A stretch of DNA of 44,147 bases from CAZFVY01 sp964522665 (GCA_964522665.1 CAZFVY010000056.1:1-44147), one strand, 5' to 3'; positions 8,207-17,551 are shown, counted from the stretch's first letter. Translations and numbers: made by a program. The notes: generated by a model not told the origin, from the sequence alone.

Positions 8207-9728
8207 CCCAACTGAACCGCCGGTGCGTTTCAAATAGCTTGCGCAAGCTCAGCGACAGTTCGTCCTGCGCCGCCTGCAATTCGCGGTAAATCGCGACGTT
8301 CGCCGTCTTCGGGGCGGCCGTTTCCGCGCGGTTGAGCGTGACGAACTTATCCGTAATGTCGCTGATCGAAACCTGCTCCCCGGCTTCGCGGCGCCAGCAC
8401 CAGAGCGCCTGCAACGCCGCGCCGTAGGCCGCGCCTTCACTGACTTTGAGCGTCACGACTTCGGCGTCAAAAACGTCGGCCATGATTTGCCGCCAGGCCT
8501 TCGACTTGGCGCCGCCGCCGGTCGCCCGGATTTGCTTGGGCGTCACGCCGAGCGCGGCCAGGCGGCGCAAACCGTAATTCATCCCGAGCGTCACGCCCTC
8601 CATCGCCGCCCGGGCGAAATACTCCGGCGCGAACGTCCGCTGGTTGACGCCGAGCAACACGCCGGTCCCGGCCGGCACGTTCGGCGTCCGCTCCCCTTCC
8701 AGATAGGGCAACAGTAACAGGCCGCGCGACCCGGGCGGAACTTTCGCGACCGCCGCCGAGAACTTTTCATGCGTCCAGCCGAAGCAATCCCGCATCATTT
8801 CGGTCGCGACCGTGACATTCATCGTGCAAAGCAACGGCAGCCAGGCGTTCGTCGAGTCGCAGAACGCGGCAATCTCGCCCCGAGGATCGACGACCGGCTT
8901 GTCCGCGCAGGCGTAAATCGTGCCACTGGTGCCGAAGCTCGCCGTGATCACTCCCGCGCGGGTGTTGCCCGTGCCGATGGCGCCCATCATATTGTCGCCG
9001 CCGCCGGCGCTGACCAGCACGCCCGGCTCGACACCCAACGCGCGAGCCGTCGATTCCTGCACTCGGCCCGCCGGCCGGTCACTCGAAGAAAGCGCCGGTA
9101 ATTTGCCGGCCAGGGCCGGGTCGATGGCGCGAATCGCCGCGTCCGACCAGCGGCGTTTTTTAACATCGAGCAACGCCGTGCCGCTGGCGTCGCCATATTC
9201 CATGAACGCCTGTCCCGTCAGCCAGAAATTCAAATAATCATGCGGGAGGAGAACCGTCGTCAACCGCGCGTAATGCTCCGGCTCGTTTTTCTTCAACCAG
9301 AGAATCTTCGGGGCGGTGTAACCGGGCAAAATCGCGTTGCCAACCGCGCGAATCGCCGCTTTGAGGCCACCGAGGCTGGCCGTCATTTCCGCGCACTCCG
9401 CCGCGGTGGTCGTATCGCACCACAACTTGGCTGGCCGAATCACTTCGCCCTTTTCATCCAGGGGCACGAAACCGTGCTGCTGGCCGCTGACGCCGATCGC
9501 CTTGAGTTCGCCGCGCCGGGCGCCGGCTTGCTTGAGGGACTGGCGAAGCGCCTTGGCGGTGGCGTCGCGCCACGTATGCGGGTGTTGTTCCTTCGCTCCG
9601 GGCGGCAGGTTCGGGATCAACCCGTAAGCCTGCGCCGCGCTCGCGAGAACTTTCCCGCTGCGCGCGTCAACGATCAATACCTTAGTGGACTGTGTGCCAC
9701 TATCGATCCCGGCCAGGAGCTCTCTCAT
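8202..9728 (-). CDS. xylB: Xylulokinase (FGGY family)
   Basis: This 508-residue sugar kinase has the N-terminal phosphate-binding stretch GIDSGTQSTKVLIVD, the GVSGQQHGFV segment typical of xylulokinases, a later GGGDNMMGAIGTG segment, and the C-terminal ATGGGAKSKAWRQIMAD ATP-site motif. Length and order match XylB. It phosphorylates D-xylulose to xylulose 5-phosphate with ATP in the cytoplasm, feeding the pentose phosphate pathway. No xylose isomerase or xylose transporter lies in the window, so the sugar source is not shown. It is the first gene of a tight minus-strand run with hpf and the amidohydrolase. No clear Shine-Dalgarno precedes the ATG. Confidence 0.92.
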   Translation of the reverse strand: MRELLAGIDSGTQSTKVLIVDARSGKVLASAAQAYGLIPNLPPGAKEQHPHTWRDATAKALRQSLKQAGARRGELKAIGVSGQQHGFVPLDEKGEVIRPAKLWCDTTTAAECAEMTASLGGLKAAIRAVGNAILPGYTAPKILWLKKNEPEHYARLTTVLLPHDYLNFWLTGQAFMEYGDASGTALLDVKKRRWSDAAIRAIDPALAGKLPALSSSDRPAGRVQESTARALGVEPGVLVSAGGGDNMMGAIGTGNTRAGVITASFGTSGTIYACADKPVVDPRGEIAAFCDSTNAWLPLLCTMNVTVATEMMRDCFGWTHEKFSAAVAKVPPGSRGLLLLPYLEGERTPNVPAGTGVLLGVNQRTFAPEYFARAAMEGVTLGMNYGLRRLAALGVTPKQIRATGGGAKSKAWRQIMADVFDAEVVTLKVSEGAAYGAALQALWCWRREAGEQVSISDITDKFVTLNRAETAAPKTANVAIYRELQAAQDELSLSLRKLFETHRRFSWV

Positions 9729-9805
9729 ATATTAATGCGGGATGCGTTGTAGCCCATGAAATCGCCTAAAGATAGTCGAAAATCGGGGCGGGGACAAGCG
9801 GCGCG

Positions 9806-9832
9806 ATGAATGGGATGAATGGGATGAATGGG
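9806..9832 (+). repeat. Tandem repeat (ATGAATGGG)x3
   Basis: Three perfect head-to-tail copies of the 9-bp unit ATGAATGGG lie in the xylB upstream region. The unit is divisible by three, so overlapping frames appear as repeated MNG or HSS peptides. Copy number of such units can vary by slippage. Confidence 0.9.
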
Positions 9833-9874
9833 ACCGATGGAAGCAACGCGGGCGTCGGCCAGGCCTCCGGCAGT

Positions 9875-9901
9875 ATGATTTTGCCACCGATGATTCTGCC
9901 A
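9875..9901 (+). repeat. Direct repeat ATGATTYTGCCA x2
   Basis: ATGATTTTGCCA at 9875-9886 and ATGATTCTGCCA at 9890-9901 differ at one base and are spaced with a period of 15 bp. Together with the preceding GGCA they form small potential hairpins. They may be part of a dispersed intergenic repeat. Confidence 0.7.
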
Positions 9902-10114
9902 ATTCCATCGCCTCAAATGGCGTTCGAGTTCGAGCCTCACTCCCGGGCCGAGAGCTGTTCGTTTCGCGTAACCACGAAAACAACGCCATTTCAAAGGCGG
10001 GACCAAGATAATAGGCGGCTGCGATTTCCTGACCGTCGCGAGCAGGAAATGACCCGCGGGTTTTGCGCTCGCGAACTCGTCGCGCAATCAGACTATCCCG
10101 CCAGTCAATTCGGG

Positions 10115-10996
10115 TCACACCTCCGCTTTCAACGCGCGCGCCTCGCGGCTGATTTCGTCCAGAATCGCCTGGATCAGGGGGGTCACCTTCCCGGGCCAGA
10201 GCACGCCCACGGTCACCGGCGGGATTTGCTCCAGTGGCAAGGCGCGCAATCCCGGGCCAAGTTTCGCGCGGGGAATCGCCACCGAAAGGCCGACGCCGAA
10301 TCCCTTGGCGACGTACGCCTCGATCATCGCCAGCGAACTCAACTCGATGCTCGGGAACCAATCCCGCCCCAATCGGCTTAAGCCTTGCTGAAAGGCTTTG
10401 CAGATCGGTTCGGTGGGCGGCAGCGCGATCAACGGTTCGTCGATCCGATCGCGCTTCCAAAGGTCGGCGGCGGACGTCAGGCGGCTCTTCTTCGCGACCA
10501 ACAGGACGAGTGGGAGGCTCAGGAGCGGTTGCGCGTTGAAGCCGGGGGGCGGCTTGGATTCAAGCAAGGTCACCGCGAGATCGATCTCTCCCTTTTGCAG
10601 CCACTCGTGCAATTGCGGATGATACCCTTCGCGCAACGTGAGCTTCAGTTTCGGGAATTTTTGCCGGACCTGCCGAAATACCTCCGGGAGATGGTCGCGG
10701 ATCACGACTTCCGCCGCGCCGCACCGGACCTGTTGCGCCGCGCCGCCCCGCAACTCCTCGCCGAGCGCCTCCAACCCGCCGAAGAACGGCTCGATATAGC
10801 GGAAGAGCTTCTCGCCCGTCGGCGTCAGCGCAAACGGCCGGCGATGAAAGAGCGTCGTATCCAGGTATTCTTCCAGTTGCAACACCTGGTAGCTGACGGC
10901 TGGCTGCTGGATGCCGTAAGGAATATTGCGGACCGCCTCGCTGATCCCGCCGTGTTTGGCGACGTAGTAAAAGAGTTCGAGGTGGTGAATATTCAT
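10115..10996 (-). CDS. LysR-family transcriptional regulator
   Basis: This 293-residue protein has the LysR winged helix-turn-helix at residues 1-65 (start MNIHHLELFYYVAKHGG, recognition region QQPAVSYQ) and a periplasmic-binding-like effector domain from about 90 on. It would bind DNA as a tetramer and respond to a small molecule. It lies 45 bp downstream of, and on the same strand as, the PEP mutase/isocitrate-lyase-family gene, so it may be co-transcribed with it rather than divergent as is usual for LysR. The target genes are therefore not obvious from position. Confidence 0.93.
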   Translation of the reverse strand: MNIHHLELFYYVAKHGGISEAVRNIPYGIQQPAVSYQVLQLEEYLDTTLFHRRPFALTPTGEKLFRYIEPFFGGLEALGEELRGGAAQQVRCGAAEVVIRDHLPEVFRQVRQKFPKLKLTLREGYHPQLHEWLQKGEIDLAVTLLESKPPPGFNAQPLLSLPLVLLVAKKSRLTSAADLWKRDRIDEPLIALPPTEPICKAFQQGLSRLGRDWFPSIELSSLAMIEAYVAKGFGVGLSVAIPRAKLGPGLRALPLEQIPPVTVGVLWPGKVTPLIQAILDEISREARALKAEV

Positions 10997-11041
10997 CGAG
11001 TCAGCTCCGCGCCAAGACCGCCGAGGCGTCCCGCCGCGCGC

Positions 11042-11908
11042 TCAAAGCCGGTCGCGCAGTTTCAGGAAACCCTCGACGCCCAGCAATTGTTTCACCTCGG
11101 CGAACGTCATCGCCTCCGTCGCAACCCGGTCCACGCGTCCGGTCGTTTTCCAGGCGTCGCACAGTTCCCGCATCGCCCGCGCGCAGACCATCAGCGATTC
11201 GATCGGGCAAACGACCAATTTATAGCCAAGTTGCGCGAGTTCATTCACCGGGAGGATCGGCGTGACGCCGCCGGAAAGCATATTCACCAGCAGCGGAAAC
11301 TTGACCCGTTTCGGAATTTCCTCGAGCTCCGCCAGCGACTGCGGCGCCTCGACAAACGCGATGTCCGCGCCGGCGTCGCAGCAGCGGTTAACGCGGTCGA
11401 TGGCGTCACCCAAGCCATTCATTTGCCGGGTGTCCGTGCGCGCAAAGATCAGGAAATCCGGGTTCGACCGCGCGGCCACCGCCGCCTTGATCTTCAGAAC
11501 CATCTCGGCGGTCGGAACCACCTGTTTATCGGCAAAATGCCCGCACCGTTTCGGCATCACCTGATCCTCGAGCAAAATCCCCGCGGCGCCCGCCGACTCG
11601 AACGCCGCGACGGTCCGCTGAACATTATGCAGGTCGCCGTGCCCCGTATCGCCGTCCGCGATCACCGGAATCGTGACGCGGGCCGCCATGCGCCGGACCG
11701 CCTCCGCCATTTCGGTCATCGTCAAGAAATTGAGGTCCGGCAAACCAAGCATCGACGCGCTCGTGCCAAAGCCGCCGATGAACACCGTTTCGAATCCCGC
11801 CTGCTCGACGATCAACGCGGTAAAAACGTCGTGCGCGCCGAGGCTGCGAATGATGCCGGGTTGGGCGAGCAGTTCGCGAATCCGCCGTGGTCCTTGGTTC
11901 GTGTTCAT
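11042..11908 (-). CDS. PEP mutase / isocitrate lyase superfamily enzyme
   Basis: This 288-residue TIM-barrel enzyme carries the family signature K-R-C-G-H at about residues 120-124 with Cys122 as catalytic base, and the Mg2+-binding VIADGDTGHG (about 82-91). Relatives are methylisocitrate lyase (PrpB), oxaloacetate decarboxylase and phosphonopyruvate hydrolase. The KRCGH signature favours a C-C lyase such as 2-methylisocitrate lyase, which gives pyruvate and succinate. No other methylcitrate-cycle gene is nearby, so the substrate is open. I chose ATG 11908 because the family sequence starts just after it; the same frame is open to 11944. Neither start has a Shine-Dalgarno. Confidence 0.85.
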   Translation of the reverse strand: MNTNQGPRRIRELLAQPGIIRSLGAHDVFTALIVEQAGFETVFIGGFGTSASMLGLPDLNFLTMTEMAEAVRRMAARVTIPVIADGDTGHGDLHNVQRTVAAFESAGAAGILLEDQVMPKRCGHFADKQVVPTAEMVLKIKAAVAARSNPDFLIFARTDTRQMNGLGDAIDRVNRCCDAGADIAFVEAPQSLAELEEIPKRVKFPLLVNMLSGGVTPILPVNELAQLGYKLVVCPIESLMVCARAMRELCDAWKTTGRVDRVATEAMTFAEVKQLLGVEGFLKLRDRL

Positions 11909-12200
11909 GGGCAGGTTATAGCGGGTGTCAGAGGCTCGGCTCAAGCAAACATCGCGCTCTTTATCTAATTCAAACGACTACCACGATTGGGATCAGCGCA
12001 CGGGTCGCTTCCGCTCTATCCATCTGACAGTTAACTATTTAAGAGGCACTCCAGTTCTTGCGACTCTCCAGGTGGGCTCGCGAGGTTCACGATCTGATCA
12101 ACCTAAACTTTCTTGGAATTCCAGGACGGGCGGATCAACGGTGAGGCTTTGACAAATTCCCCAAGGGTTCTTAATCTCGCTGAACTGCAAAGAGACCCTA

Positions 12201-14345
12201 ATGGAAGCTCACGTAAAGACGGTTCGCGAAATCCTTCACTCCGGCGACCAATTCCTTGTCCCGTTCTTCCAGCGCCATTATTCGTGGCGCCGCGAGCACT
12301 GGCAGCGACTAATTGACGATATCGTGACACTCGCCGAGGAGTCCGAAGACGCGAAGCACTTTCTTGGACCACTCGTCTGCACCCCGTTCAAACCGGTACC
12401 TGGTCAAGTCACGCCCTACCAACTTATCGATGGGCAGCAGCGCTTGGCGACCTTGACTATTGCACTCGCAGCGTTGCGGGACACCGCAAAGCTCAACGCC
12501 CTAGTTGGCCTGGCAGACGAAATACATGAAGATTATTTGGTTCACCGTCGTCGAAGCGGAGCCCAGCGGTTCAAAGTAGTGCCGAGGCCCGGGGACCGGA
12601 TCGATTACCAAACAATCATTGAGGGCAATCCTGCGGGAACCACTATGACGACCGGTCTGCTTGGAGCGTATTCTTTTTTCAAGCGGGAATGGAGGCGGCA
12701 CTTAACCAGTCATGCCGAAGGGTTGTTCAGACGTTACTTGGCCGCCTCGACAGATCGTTTGTCGCTCGTGACGATCACCGTTGCCGGCGAGAATCCTTAC
12801 GAGATTTTTGAGAGTCTTAATTCCACCGGATTGCCACTCGAAGAATCTGACCTCATTCGGAACTTTGTATTCATGCAAATTGCACTCGATGAGCAAGACC
12901 GCTTCCAGACCGAACTTTGGGATGTGTTTGAAAGGCGCTTTGAGGCAGAAGGCGCGCACGAAAAGCTCTCGCCAACAGTGTTTTACCGAAGCTACCTGAT
13001 GCGCAATGGCAATTATTGCAGGAACAAAACCGCGTATCTTGAGTTCAAAAAGCAATATAATGCGCTTGAGCAAACGCCAACAGATCTAGTTGGGGATTTG
13101 CAAAAGTTTGCGTCGTTTGAACTCTCACTTCGCCGACCGTCGACTTGCACGGATGCCGAGTTTCGTGGGGTATTCGCCCAGATACTGAATTTGGAGATTA
13201 CGACCGCGCACCCTCTGTTGCTCCATCTTCTGCAACGACACGGATCAGGTACGTTGGAGCGCAGAGAGCTTCTTGGATGCTTGGTTGATCTTTGCAGTTT
13301 TGTGATTCGGCGCTCCGTGTGCGGCGAGTCCACGAGAGGTTACGGTCGTTTATTTCCCGGCGCGATCAAAGCGATCCGGAGGCACGTTCGTGAGGACTTG
13401 CGAGAGTTCCTACTTCTGGAAGGTTGGCCGGATGACAGGACCTTTCTTCCTCGCCTAATCGAGTTTCCGTTGTATAAAAGGGAGCGAAAAAAATGCCGAT
13501 TATTGCTCGACGCGCTAGAACGCGAGGCCGGCCACAAGGAAGAACTTAATCTCTGCCGATTGGAAATCGAACATGTGCTCCCACAAGCGATCGAGGGAGA
13601 TAACGATGATGAATTGTCGTGGCAGCGGATGCTCGGCCACAATTGGCCGCAGCTACATGAGAGCTGGGTTCACACGCTCGGCAACTTGACGCTTACAGGT
13701 TACAATCCTGAGTTGGGTAACTGCAGATTCTCTGAAAAGAAAGCCGTGTTTGCCGAGAGCAATGTGTCGCTGAACCAGCATTTCATTGCGTTGAACCAGT
13801 GGGGTGAACACGAAATCAAGCAACGCGGCGAGGATCTGGCCCGGACGGTCGCGAAATTGTGGCCGAGGCCGAACGGAGGCCCGAATTACGTCAGCGCTGC
13901 AATCGATCTCCAAGAGAGTGGAGACATCGCAGTGGAATCGCCAGAATTCGGAGGTGCCGAAAATCCGAGGGGGCGGAGCAGATTGTTGATTCGAATCAAT
14001 TGGCCTCGGATTGGCAAGGACCTCCCCGTCGAAGAGATCCGTGAGCCAACTTCAGCCAGGAGTCTGGCTCGTTTCCTCGAACGTCTCATCAATGTCTTTG
14101 GTGACCAGATGGCCCAACGGCTACAACAACTCCCGGTGAATCGAACCTATCCGCTTTCCGAGAATCCGACTGTGGATTTTCTAAACCGCAATTCCGGTGA
14201 AGCATATGGTCATGTTCGAATCGAGGGAACGGGGCTCTACGTCTGCACGCAGTCATCAACCGCCGATAAGCAACGTTCGCTAAAACGCTTGATCCAAGAT
14301 CTTAATTGGCGACCTGACGGCATCGAGATCGATTTGGTCGATTGA
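12201..14345 (+). CDS. GmrSD-like DUF262-DUF1524 protein (probable type IV restriction)
   Basis: This 714-residue protein combines the two halves of the GmrSD modification-dependent restriction family. The N-terminal DUF262 (ParB-like NTPase) has FFQRHYSW (22-29), the nucleotide-binding DGQQR (78-82) and the FESLNSTGLPLEESDLIRNF stretch near 205-225. The C-terminal DUF1524 HNH-type nuclease has IEHVLPQ (456-462) and HTLGNLTLTGYN with a following N and K (about 489-515). An extra C-terminal region (about 600-714) resembles the small domain of this family that may read targets. Such proteins cut glucosylated-hydroxymethylated or otherwise modified phage DNA. The gene looks less GC-rich than its neighbours by eye and stands alone, which fits a transferred defence gene. 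Confidence 0.9.
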   Translation: MEAHVKTVREILHSGDQFLVPFFQRHYSWRREHWQRLIDDIVTLAEESEDAKHFLGPLVCTPFKPVPGQVTPYQLIDGQQRLATLTIALAALRDTAKLNALVGLADEIHEDYLVHRRRSGAQRFKVVPRPGDRIDYQTIIEGNPAGTTMTTGLLGAYSFFKREWRRHLTSHAEGLFRRYLAASTDRLSLVTITVAGENPYEIFESLNSTGLPLEESDLIRNFVFMQIALDEQDRFQTELWDVFERRFEAEGAHEKLSPTVFYRSYLMRNGNYCRNKTAYLEFKKQYNALEQTPTDLVGDLQKFASFELSLRRPSTCTDAEFRGVFAQILNLEITTAHPLLLHLLQRHGSGTLERRELLGCLVDLCSFVIRRSVCGESTRGYGRLFPGAIKAIRRHVREDLREFLLLEGWPDDRTFLPRLIEFPLYKRERKKCRLLLDALEREAGHKEELNLCRLEIEHVLPQAIEGDNDDELSWQRMLGHNWPQLHESWVHTLGNLTLTGYNPELGNCRFSEKKAVFAESNVSLNQHFIALNQWGEHEIKQRGEDLARTVAKLWPRPNGGPNYVSAAIDLQESGDIAVESPEFGGAENPRGRSRLLIRINWPRIGKDLPVEEIREPTSARSLARFLERLINVFGDQMAQRLQQLPVNRTYPLSENPTVDFLNRNSGEAYGHVRIEGTGLYVCTQSSTADKQRSLKRLIQDLNWRPDGIEIDLVD

Positions 14346-14516
14346 GTTGGGATCCAGGCCCGGATTTGGTTCCGACTGCACGAAGCGATTTAAAAAGAGA
14401 AGTTCGCCAGACATTCGACGACTCATATTCCGATGTTTAGCCAACTCGAATCAAAGGCATGGAGCTCTTGGAACAAGATGGTCCTTGTACTACTCCCGAA
14501 AACGTCGCAAACGATT

Positions 14517-14942
14517 TCAACCTAGGAACAAATCGGCCGACACCTTGAAGCGCTTTGCCAACGTCCGGACGTGTTTCAGAGTCAGCTTGCGCTCCCCGCG
14601 TAGGATCATCCCGCCGAGCGTCCGGTGGACGCCCAGTAATCGGGCCAAGTCGGCCTGTTTCATATCGTTCGCGTCCATCAAGTGCCGCAACATCTCCACG
14701 CCAGTTCCCTTTGGCGGTGGGACATGTTTCGCTTCGTATTCCTCGATGAGCGAGCAAAGCAGGTCGAAATAGTCCGATTGATCACGACTATATTCCTCCT
14801 CCCACAAAACCATCGCGTCAGCCATTTCGACCACGTTCGCGAAATCCACGGCATCGCGGATCGGGCGCGGTAAGAACACACGACAAAGGGCCGCGTATTC
14901 CTTCGGTAAGTCTTGAAAACGGTATTTCGCCTTTTTCCTCAT
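14517..14942 (-). CDS. higA: HigA-family antitoxin / XRE regulator (orphan)
   Basis: This 141-residue protein has a HigA-like N-terminal half (YRFQDLPKEYAALC then PRPIRDAVDF and LLCSLIEEYEAKHV) and a C-terminal Cro/CI helix-turn-helix at about 85-138 (MKQADLARLLGVHRT, GMILRGERKLTLKHVRTLAKRF). This matches HigA antitoxins of the type that partner HigB mRNA interferases. No HigB-like frame lies upstream, where the glycosyltransferase gene ends 36 bp away, or downstream. It may be a solitary antitoxin or a regulator. I chose ATG 14942 (MRKKAKYRF); the frame is open to 14972 without a Shine-Dalgarno. Its position next to the restriction gene suggests a small accessory patch. Confidence 0.8.
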   Translation of the reverse strand: MRKKAKYRFQDLPKEYAALCRVFLPRPIRDAVDFANVVEMADAMVLWEEEYSRDQSDYFDLLCSLIEEYEAKHVPPPKGTGVEMLRHLMDANDMKQADLARLLGVHRTLGGMILRGERKLTLKHVRTLAKRFKVSADLFLG

Positions 14943-14978
14943 CGTCGCAAAAATGTTCAGACCGGCGCCCAATTTCGG

Positions 14979-16094
14979 TTACTCGCCTGATTTGTCAATT
15001 CGCTCCGAGACCGCCATTGCCTCTCGCCGGAGGCTTAATGCTTTCAGCGGTCGCCAACCTCGCGGCAGCAAGAGCGTGAAAAAGCTCCCAACAAACGACG
15101 CCCCGGCCCGTGAGAATAGCGCGCGCGTCGCCACGCCGGCGGTCTCGCGCGCGAGCGCGCCGAGCCAGGCGCCGCGGCCGCGGCGCGCCCGTTTGAGGAG
15201 CAGGCGAATCCCTTGCTTGACGGTGTAGGCGCCGCACCAACCGGCGTCGGCGGCGCGTCCCAGCGACCGCAGTTGTTCGCCGAGCCAGACGTGGGCCAGC
15301 CAATAGCCAATCGTCAGGTCGGTCGGCTCCAACCCGGACGTGATCGATTCCTCATGCGCCGAGAATTGGGCGACCGGCCCGTCGAAGACCGCGATGTCAC
15401 CCGCATGTTGAATGATCGAGAAAAAATAGATCATCAAGTCCGGCCCGGCGTTGCGTCGCATCATGAAGTATTCGCGCAGCGGACGCCCGCGCGTGAAGCG
15501 CTCCAGCGCCTGGGTCCACTCGCGGAGCCAATCGGTTCGCGTCAAACAGGCGACCGGGCTGAAGGGCAGACCTTCCCGCGTTGAAAGCTCGCGGCCACGA
15601 CCGCAATAGGCCCGAAGGAGGGCCGAGGGAGAAAGCAGGATAAGCTGCGTCACACGGGCGAATTCGCGCGGCCGAGCCAGGTCGCCTTCAGCGCCGAAGC
15701 CCATGATAAAATCGGCCCCGCGGCGGTCCAACTCGGCCACCAAGTCCGACCAGTACGGCGACAGCACGTCGTCATCGTACATGAACGTTGCCAAGGCCGT
15801 CCGCACCAGTGGCACGGCAAAAAAGCAGGCCGGCATGAAACCCTTGGCTCCCTGCTGCCGCATGAGGCGGACGCGTGGGTCGCTCCCGTAACGGGCCGTC
15901 AATTCCTCGAACGAGCCGTCCGTGCTATTCCCATCGATCACCAGGACTTCCACGCCCGCGCCCGGACGATCCACGGCCAGGCAACAGTCGATTGCCCGAC
16001 CGACCCACGCCCGGCGATTGCGCGTCGGCAGAATGAAAGTTAAGCGCGGAACCGCCGACGCGTCGGCGGGCGGCGGACTGGGAGCGGTGGCCAT
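14979..16094 (-). CDS. Glycosyltransferase family 2
   Basis: This 371-residue GT-A type transferase has the N-terminal TFILPTRNRRAWVGRAIDCC, the nucleotide-binding VLVIDGNSTDGS (about 50-61) and the metal-binding YDDD (DxD-like) near residue 110. A hydrophobic segment near the C-terminus (about 330-345) might associate with the membrane. It would transfer a sugar from a nucleotide-sugar donor to a surface glycan or lipid; donor and acceptor are unknown. It starts 4 bp after the stop of the upstream methyltransferase gene, so the two form an operon. Confidence 0.9.
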   Translation of the reverse strand: MATAPSPPPADASAVPRLTFILPTRNRRAWVGRAIDCCLAVDRPGAGVEVLVIDGNSTDGSFEELTARYGSDPRVRLMRQQGAKGFMPACFFAVPLVRTALATFMYDDDVLSPYWSDLVAELDRRGADFIMGFGAEGDLARPREFARVTQLILLSPSALLRAYCGRGRELSTREGLPFSPVACLTRTDWLREWTQALERFTRGRPLREYFMMRRNAGPDLMIYFFSIIQHAGDIAVFDGPVAQFSAHEESITSGLEPTDLTIGYWLAHVWLGEQLRSLGRAADAGWCGAYTVKQGIRLLLKRARRGRGAWLGALARETAGVATRALFSRAGASFVGSFFTLLLPRGWRPLKALSLRREAMAVSERIDKSGE

Positions 16095-16098
16095 GCGC

Positions 16099-16932
16099 CT
16101 ACTTTTTCAATTCCAGGCAGCAAACGGCCCGGGCGCTGGCGGCGAAATCGGGGTCGTACCCTTGCGAGTGGTGAATATCAAAAAATGTCGCGTTCCCAGC
16201 CTCCTGCGCGTCCGACGCGCGCCAGCCGTCAGCATGATAAAGAAAATACGCCGCGCTATGCTCGACCGGCGCAAAGGCCGCGATCACGTTCTCGATCATT
16301 CCCTGGTCAAAGATTTGCAACCAACCATGCCGCGCGGCGCGCCCGTACGGGACGCTGAGGTAAAGCGTGCCGCCCGGTTTCAGGACGCGATTCAGTTCGC
16401 GCAAGGCGGTCAAATAGTCTTGCGGCTGGGCCTGCTTTTGCGCGGCGTCGCCGGTGTAGAGCAGCGTATTGTCCATGCCGACGTGTTCGAGGGTCGAGAG
16501 GCAGACCACCCATTCAAACCATTCGTCCCGGTAAGGCAGCCGGCGCAAGTCCTCGAACAAGTAGGAAATCCCGCGCGTCCAGAAACAATCTGACTCGGGC
16601 GCCAGCGTGCAGATGTGCAGCTTTTTCGACTTCAAACGCGGATGATCGAGCAAAAAATCGAAATTCAGGACCGACCCGGCGTCGAGCAGCGCGCCCGGCA
16701 CCGTGGGCAGCCGCGAGAAAAGCCACGGGTACTCGACGATGCGCTCGTCGAGCCGGAAGCCATAGCCGGGCGGAAGCTTCGCGGACGAGAAATCGGCCGC
16801 CCGCAAGGCGCGCGTGATCGCGTCGATTTTGTATTCCATGTAGCCGCGCGTCCACGGCTTCATGCCGGAGCGTTGGAAACGCCAGCGCTTCCACGCCCGG
16901 CGCGCGTTCCGAATGGGAGAAGATTGGCTCAT
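16099..16932 (-). CDS. Class I SAM-dependent methyltransferase
   Basis: This 277-residue protein has a Rossmann-type SAM site: ALLDAGSVLN (about 79-88, motif I in a variant form), WVVCLSTLEHVG (motif IV region) and LNRVLKPGGTLYLSVPYG (motif V/VI, about 187-204). The pattern LEHVG and LKPGG is typical of Methyltransf_11-like enzymes that modify glycans or small molecules. It is the first gene of a two-gene unit with the glycosyltransferase (4-bp gap), which suggests methylation of a surface sugar. The target is not shown. Confidence 0.88.
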   Translation of the reverse strand: MSQSSPIRNARRAWKRWRFQRSGMKPWTRGYMEYKIDAITRALRAADFSSAKLPPGYGFRLDERIVEYPWLFSRLPTVPGALLDAGSVLNFDFLLDHPRLKSKKLHICTLAPESDCFWTRGISYLFEDLRRLPYRDEWFEWVVCLSTLEHVGMDNTLLYTGDAAQKQAQPQDYLTALRELNRVLKPGGTLYLSVPYGRAARHGWLQIFDQGMIENVIAAFAPVEHSAAYFLYHADGWRASDAQEAGNATFFDIHHSQGYDPDFAASARAVCCLELKK

Positions 16933-17183
16933 GCTCGACGCGGCGTCACCGCGCCGCCTTTACGCCCGCGATGATACCGCGAATGGCGGTCCTGCAAAGC
17001 ACTTGTTGCGCGGAACCCGCGCGCCGCCCGGAGGAGAGCGGTGAAACCGGCGGGCGTCGTCCCGGATTCTCAACTTGCGTCCCTGCCAAGGCGAACCGCT
17101 CCCCAGCCGCCCGTCCCGATTGGCTCCGTGTCATCAATTATGATGACTTGCGGCCCGCTCCGGGGCGGACTTAACTGTACGGA

Positions 17184-17534
17184 ATGCTCAAACGATTCCT
17201 CCCGGCCATCGCTTTGGTATTGGGGATCGGCTGCCGCGAACACCCGGCGGCCCCGACCGCCGCCGCGCAGGCGGAAGCGACGCCCGTGACCAACTCGGCC
17301 GCCGCGCCGACTCCGACGACCGGCGAGAAGGTCGGCTCCGACCCGGCGCAGATCGCGACCGTTCTGAGCGCCTTGACTCAAGCCGTGAGAAAGTACGCCG
17401 TGGAGCAACGGCGCGTTCCGAAGAGCTTCGATGAAATTGTGGCCGCCGGCTATTTGAGCGCGACGCCGCAAGCCCCGGCAGGCAAGAAATTCACCATCGA
17501 CAAGAATCTCCAAGTCAACCTTTCCGGTCGCTGA
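17184..17534 (+). CDS. Small lipoprotein with pseudopilin-associated C-terminus
   Basis: This 116-residue protein has a lipoprotein signal, MLKRFLPAIALVLGIGC, with lipidation Cys17. A Pro/Ala/Thr linker (about 20-50) leads into AIATVLSALTQAVRKYAVEQRRVPKSFDEIVAAGYL, a segment I associate with small Verrucomicrobiota proteins found beside prepilin-like genes. It stands 17 bp upstream of the prepilin-like gene and probably shares its transcript. A role in pilus or type II secretion assembly is inferred from this only. The ATG follows GGA directly, without a normal spacer. Confidence 0.7.
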   Translation: MLKRFLPAIALVLGIGCREHPAAPTAAAQAEATPVTNSAAAPTPTTGEKVGSDPAQIATVLSALTQAVRKYAVEQRRVPKSFDEIVAAGYLSATPQAPAGKKFTIDKNLQVNLSGR

Positions 17535-17551
17535 CTTTCCGTGTCACTCCT

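Larger units (their letters stand above)
9729..10114. other. Intergenic region with short tandem repeats
   Basis: This 386-bp spacer lies between the LysR gene end and the xylB start. It holds three copies of a 9-bp unit (9806-9832) and two copies of a 12-bp unit with 15-bp period (9875-9901). Open frames across it (e.g. 9806-10381 on the plus strand) translate these repeats and are not believable as genes. Confidence 0.6.

Noticed and set aside
9806..9832. Possible CRISPR-like array
   Set aside because: Only three 9-bp units directly joined, no spacers, no cas genes.
10385..11968. Plus-strand open frame of 527 codons opposite the LysR and PEP-mutase-family genes
   Set aside because: It is antisense to two clear genes, has Arg/Gln/His-rich composition and no family features; GC-rich DNA opens such frames.
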